Assembly: GCF_001625305.1 (NCBI RefSeq)
Contig: NW_017803910.1
Span: forward strand, 868,001-932,000
Direction of reading: 5' to 3'
Length of the DNA: 64,000 nt
Source: Branchiostoma belcheri
Lineage: Eukaryota; Chordata; Leptocardii; Amphioxiformes; Branchiostomatidae
The position numbers and the translations under genes were made by a program. The notes beneath the pieces are model-generated. The model made no database searches. It saw only the letters and a program-made list of their open reading frames with translations, and was not told the origin of the DNA. Positions 61,101 to 64,000 of the stretch are shown one piece after another (position 1 is the first letter of the stretch; the number at the start of each line of letters is the position of its first letter).

Positions 61101-63590
61101 TACAGATGGTAGACCTCACTACCCTAATATACCCACACTGCTTTGCAGCCCTTCTAGCCCAACAGAAAATTAGGAGCATTGAGGATATTGTGTAAATTTG
61201 AAATCATAGAGACATATACACACATGCACACGCACGCGCACACACACTTGACTGTATAATCCACAGGTGAAAATGATCAGACACAGGAAATGGGGTGAAG
61301 ACTGTGAATTTCAGGTCATGAAAATATCTGACCTTCCTCCTCTTCCTCCTCCTCCTCCCTGTTGACCCATGCCTGAGTCACCATCACCTCCCTGTACAGG
61401 TCCTGGTTCTCCCTACTGAAGGCCTCCTGCCAACCCTGCCCCACCTGTGTGTCAAATTCCTGGTTCCAACACAAGCAAAAGGACATAGGATTGGATTATT
61501 CCAATGTAACAAAAAGGGGGGTTGTAATAACTTTAGTAGAATACTAGTAACTATATAGTTTCCTGCTAAACTGAGAAACTGTGTAACACTGGCTATCCAT
61601 ATTTGGAAGTATCCCGGGTAACGAAAAACGGAGTGGTTATCCAAAGGCAACAGTTTGGCCCCTCCAGTCTAAGTGTCAACTACACACTTTGACTATATCT
61701 AGGAACTTAAGAGACAGGAAAAAACACTTCAGAACTTCTTAAGGTAAAGTGGGGAGAAGAAACCTTGAGTACATCCTGCTCTACTTTGTGAGGAGACCAT
61801 ATTGGCTGCATGTTAGCTTGAAAATTCATTTGTGTTTTGTAGAAATCATTCTGATACAGGTTAGAAGTATTAGAACAGTATTGTTCTGACCAAAAACAAA
61901 ATAGTGGACTTCCTTGACAAAACCTGGAGTTGAACAGTTGAAAATGAAGATAAAATTTCAGTTTTTGGCATGGGAAATCACAGTTCAGACCTATTTCAGA
62001 GGCCCCTGTTAGCCATTTGTACTTTTTTTCTCTTCACGGCAAAGCTGTCTTCTCTGTTGTCTGTCATCACCTACTTTCTCCACACCATAAAAAATGCATT
62101 TCCCACGTTACGGTCTCCGCCCGGAGAGAAGAGGGATTCTTCTTCGCCATTGGCAGTTTGAGAACCGTTTCCAAACAACCTCGACCTTATGGGCGGAGGT
62201 GACATACCCGTGAACCTGTCCGAACAGACGCCAACTTGTCTCTCGCATCGCTCGACGGGAAAGAATTTACGCCATCAGGAGAAACAAAAGGTGTCAAGTA
62301 ATTTTCCCTCAAACTATGCGCCACACATACCGAAGGTTCAGGGTTCTAGCCCCGGCAAATAGTTTTAACCATGTTGACATACAGTTGACATTGCGTCACA
62401 ATTGTAAAACTTGGGAACAGTTTGGTATTTCTGATGTCTACGTGCACCTAGCCTGCACCTGTCCATGTACTGGGTATATGAGGTTTGTGTAGGTAAAGTT
62501 GAGGCTGTGCAGGTATTTCTGATGTCTACCTGCACCTAACCTGCACTGGTCCATGTACTGGGTATATGCAGGTAAGTGCAGGTAAAATTGGAGCTGTGCA
62601 GGTATTTCTGATGTCTACCTGCACCTAACCTGCACTGGTCCATGTACTAGGTATACGCAGTCTAGTGCAGGTAAAATTGGAGCTGTGCAGGTATTTCTGA
62701 TGTCTTCCTGTACCTAACCTGCACCAGTCCATGTACTGGGTGTGCAGGTGTATGTGGATTTTTATTTGCTATTTTGACCATTACAATCTATGAAGTATAA
62801 TGGTAATGGTTTCTTTTTGACTGGCACAGGTAATTTTTAGTGTTACCTGTACCAGTGCCCTGATATGTGATGATATACCACAGGTATGTTCAGAAGTGTG
62901 AAACCTCAGGCCGGTCAAGTTCTCACATTTGTCACTCAGCAGCTCTGCCCAAACTCCATACCTCAGGGCCTGTTTACCTTCTACAACAACATAACATCAC
63001 GCCACAACACCCGGGAGGCCAGATGACGTTTCTGCGCGTTTGTCCTATGTCCGAATAGCGGAACGCAAAACTTGTTATGGCGAAGCGGAAGCATTCGGCA
63101 GGGTACCGCGGTCGACTGACATGATCCCCGTACATAGGTGGAATAGTTTGAAACCTGTCCGCACTTGGAGAGTGTTGGACTTTAGTGACGACATATTTCA
63201 TGGGAGGGTAGGAAACCTGTCAACCTTTAACCCCACTTTTTTCCAATATAATGAATATGCTGAATACTTCTCGAATGACAACACACATCCTTTCTAAACA
63301 ACGATTTCTTGGTTCTCTGACTTGAAGAAAGAAAGAAGTACATATGAACAAGAAAATAGACTGTGGAAAAGTTTGTAGTTTGGTATATGATAACTCATGG
63401 AACGGATATTGGATATGGTCAGATTTAAGATTTATGGTCATTGAGACACCATTTACATTGCTCATACATGATAGCACTAGATTTACATGTGAAAGTAAAA
63501 AGAAAATACATGTACTTAAAAAACTCACCTTAGAAGCAAGCTGCTCTTTATTAAATGATGTTGGATCAAATGGCTCTGTCAGCAAACTTT
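55050..63590 (-). CDS. Unidentified protein, C-terminal four coding exons (partial gene)
   Basis: Four minus-strand exons join in frame with matching phases: 63590-63529, 61459-61333, 61013-60832 and 55148-55050. They give about 155 residues to a TAG stop; the N-terminus lies beyond the right edge. Seen in order: SLLTEPFDPTSFNKEQLASK; a tryptophan-containing segment with QGWQEAFSRENQDLYREV; a run of eight glutamates; a Ser/Pro/Gly-rich linker with RSPSVSPRKRPAGSP, which has SP phosphorylation-type sites and a PRKRP nuclear-localisation-like patch; then a basic helix with REALQKRLQEEAQRKQ and the C-terminus KKKKKGALF. I do not recognise the family. Acidic, SP-rich and lysine-rich parts suggest a nuclear protein, but that is inference. 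The gene runs in the same direction as Hedgehog, 28.8 kb upstream of it. Confidence 0.75.
55155..55180. repeat. (AAAC)n simple repeat
   Basis: About six AAAC units directly beside the acceptor of exon D. It may be the tail of a retroposed element. Confidence 0.85.
55230..55485 (+). mobile_element. tRNA-derived SINE, plus strand
   Basis: GGGTTCGAATCCCATCTGGG near 55272 is a near-perfect B box in its stem. The body follows with GCCATACCAAAGACTTCAGG and a GAGATGGGCACAGCCCTCAT segment, the style of amphioxus tRNA SINEs. The A-box half is decayed. It lies inside an intron and has no coding role. Confidence 0.65.
56763..56776. promoter_or_regulatory. Perfect RFX X-box palindrome
   Basis: GTTGCCATGGCAAC is fully self-complementary and matches the RFX consensus. 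It lies in an intron of the right-hand gene, away from the 33-40 kb group. Confidence 0.4.
56930..57215 (-). mobile_element. tRNA-derived SINE, minus strand
   Basis: On the minus strand it shows TGGCAAAGTAGTTAGG (A-box-like), GGGTTCAAATCCC (B box) and then TGTCCTTGGGAAAGCACTTA, as in the copy at 14465-14665. The body continues to an AAAGCCGAAGGTCCCA segment known from this SINE style. It appears nearly full length. Confidence 0.7.
57740..58172 (+). mobile_element. 3' end of a CR1/L2-like LINE with (AAAC)n tail
   Basis: From 57758 the frame reads LWNTLPHHLKAARTLAAFKE, then LYVLGNH and TGA at 57839-57841. That W-N-x-L-P...T-L-A-A-F-K ending is the typical extreme C-terminus of non-LTR reverse transcriptases. 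About 300 bp of 3' UTR follow, with a GGGCGATATGTATCCCCCTG end and an AAATAAATAAAAACAAAC tail. The copy is 5'-truncated, as usual for LINEs, and lies in the intron on the strand opposite to the gene. Confidence 0.8.
58450..58562. repeat. Duplicated block, copy 1 (contains ATCAAACTTATCT)
   Basis: It aligns with 59381-59489 over about 110 bp: GGCCA(G/C)TG..., ATCAAACTTATCTC (58463-58475), AATCACG, a TTTCCC word, ATTA(G/A), and GGTCAGCGG/GGTGAGCGG followed by TGAATG. The similarity resumes further on around AATTGGT and AGTGTAACA/GCGTAACA. It could be a dispersed repeat or a duplicated enhancer. Confidence 0.55.
58617..58722. repeat. (TG)n microsatellite
   Basis: An imperfect TG/TGCG run of about 105 bp. 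Cys/Val-rich and His/Thr-rich frames over it are artefacts of the repeat. Confidence 0.95.
59030..59130 (-). mobile_element. SINE-related fragment
   Basis: Minus-strand GTTGGGAGTTCAAATCTTGG is B-box-like, followed by GGGTCGCAGTCTTTAGGGTG and AAGCGAAGGT, resembling the 3' body of the neighbouring SINE. It is short and decayed. Confidence 0.45.
59225..59489. repeat. Duplicated block, copies 2 and 3 (ATCAAACTTATCT)
   Basis: ATCAAACTTATCT occurs exactly at 59225-59237 (short partial copy) and 59392-59404 (long copy, related to 58450-58562). Conserved spacing of downstream words in the long copy argues for descent from one ancestor. Confidence 0.55.
60832..61013 (-). CDS. Unidentified gene, internal coding exon C, Ser/Pro-rich
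   Basis: Acceptor CCTTTCTTGTAG, donor AAAAG/GTATG. The 182 bp encode SDEDTMLLGGTTTHHAPGAT and then a linker with SPSVSPRKRP and STPEKSQK. The low complexity and SP/TP sites suggest a disordered, phosphorylated region. It ends in phase 0, as exon D requires. Confidence 0.75.
61014..61332 (-). other. Intron between exons B and C of the right-hand gene
   Basis: A 319-bp, phase 1 intron with a short (CA)n run at about 61219-61248. Nothing else is evident. Confidence 0.7.
61333..61459 (-). CDS. Unidentified gene, internal coding exon B with glutamate run
   Basis: The acceptor GGAACCAG has a modest pyrimidine tract. The donor is GAAG/GTCAGA, weaker than usual. The 127 bp read EFDTQVGQGWQEAFSRENQD, LYREVMVTQAWVNR, then eight glutamates and one base of the next codon. 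The phase 1 end joins exon C to give Gly-Ser-Asp-Glu-Asp, which continues the acidic stretch. Confidence 0.7.
61460..63528 (-). other. Intron between exons A and B of the right-hand gene
   Basis: A 2,069-bp, phase 0 intron with an 88-89 bp tandem array at 62424-62757. A GC-richer patch at 62.10-62.28 kb shows no exon-like signals that I can support. Confidence 0.65.
62424..62757. repeat. Four-copy tandem array, 88-89 bp units
   Basis: GGTATTTCTGATGTCT recurs at 62424, 62512, 62601 and 62690. Each unit continues with CCTGCACCTAACCTGCAC-like sequence, CCATGTACTGGGTATA and GCAGGTAAA. Units are only slightly diverged, and all carry several ACCTG/CAGGT words. Confidence 0.92.
63529..63590 (-). 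CDS. Unidentified gene, internal coding exon A
   Basis: Acceptor TTTTTTCCTTCACAG (exon starts 63590), donor AAG/GTGAGT (exon ends 63529). The 62 bp carry the last two bases of a split codon plus SLLTEPFDPTSFNKEQLASK. Both splice sites are strong, and the phase 0 end fits exon B. Confidence 0.75.
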
Positions 63591-64000
63591 CTGTGAAGGA
63601 AAAAATGTTTCTTTTGGAATTGTTTGCTATGATGACGTAATAGCAACAAAAAACAGCCAACTGATTACTAATTTATTCATACTTGTATCTTGACAATAGC
63701 TTAAAGGAAAGTTTTATGATAAGTAGATGGCGCACCTGATGCAGCATTGCAAAAAATTTAACAACTTCTACTAAGATCAAGAGTCACAGTTCAAAAGCTC
63801 CCTCTCTCAGTTTAGTGCTGAACTGCACTCAGATGTGAACAGGTGCATCCCAAATTCCAATTTGTTGACAAATACTGGTAGGTTAAGGTACTTCCAAGAA
63901 GGTTGTGTTGAATTTGAATCAAACTACCTTAGTACTTCAACTACACTTTACCAGTAGTACTTAAAATTTCCCTGACAGAAGTACATGTATATCAAACTGA
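63591..64000 (-). other. Upstream intron of the right-hand gene, running off the window
   Basis: AT-rich sequence with a good polypyrimidine tract just before exon A. No further exon is seen before the edge, so the earlier part of the gene lies to the right. Confidence 0.6.

Overview
The window looks like chordate genomic DNA, most likely from a cephalochordate (amphioxus, Branchiostoma). It has large introns rich in short dispersed repeats, tRNA-derived SINEs and minisatellites. It carries one complete Hedgehog gene whose coding sequence (415 codons) keeps every catalytic and metal-site residue at a constant +4 offset from human SHH. The species assignment is inferred from gene type, repeat style and composition; I could not run a search.

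Layout: (1) 1-3278 is the 3' flank and possible 3' UTR of Hedgehog. (2) 3279-26228, minus strand, is the whole Hedgehog coding region in three exons: exon 1 26228-25917, exon 2 15088-14827, exon 3 3952-3279. Two introns of about 10.8 kb separate them, with phases 0 and 1 as in vertebrate Hh genes. Intron 2 holds a seven-copy 76-94 bp tandem array in which every unit carries CACCTG, a MITE-like element and a SINE. (3) 26229-27000 is a CpG-rich bidirectional-looking promoter region: a TATA-like box facing Hedgehog and a separate CCAAT plus TATAAAAG pair facing the other way. (4) 27000-55049 is about 28 kb with no recognisable protein gene, presumably the upstream regulatory domain of Hedgehog. 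It contains a group of RFX X-box-like palindromes (33.7-40.4 kb), a 180-bp higher-order satellite followed by an (AACC)n tract (40.6-41.5 kb), several GC-rich islands, and degenerate GATC-type repeats in opposite orientations (50.9 and 53.4 kb). One spot at 31025 looks like a plus-strand terminal exon. (5) 55050-63590 holds the last four coding exons of a second minus-strand gene that runs off the right edge. It encodes a lysine-rich, probably nuclear C-terminus that I cannot name. Its introns contain SINEs, the 3' end of a CR1/L2-like LINE, dinucleotide runs, an 89-bp tandem array and a duplicated block sharing the word ATCAAACTTATCT.

Both genes point the same way (right to left), so the 28-kb interval is upstream of Hedgehog and downstream of the neighbour. 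Most open reading frames elsewhere in the window are short, unspliced and without recognisable domains, and I treat them as chance.
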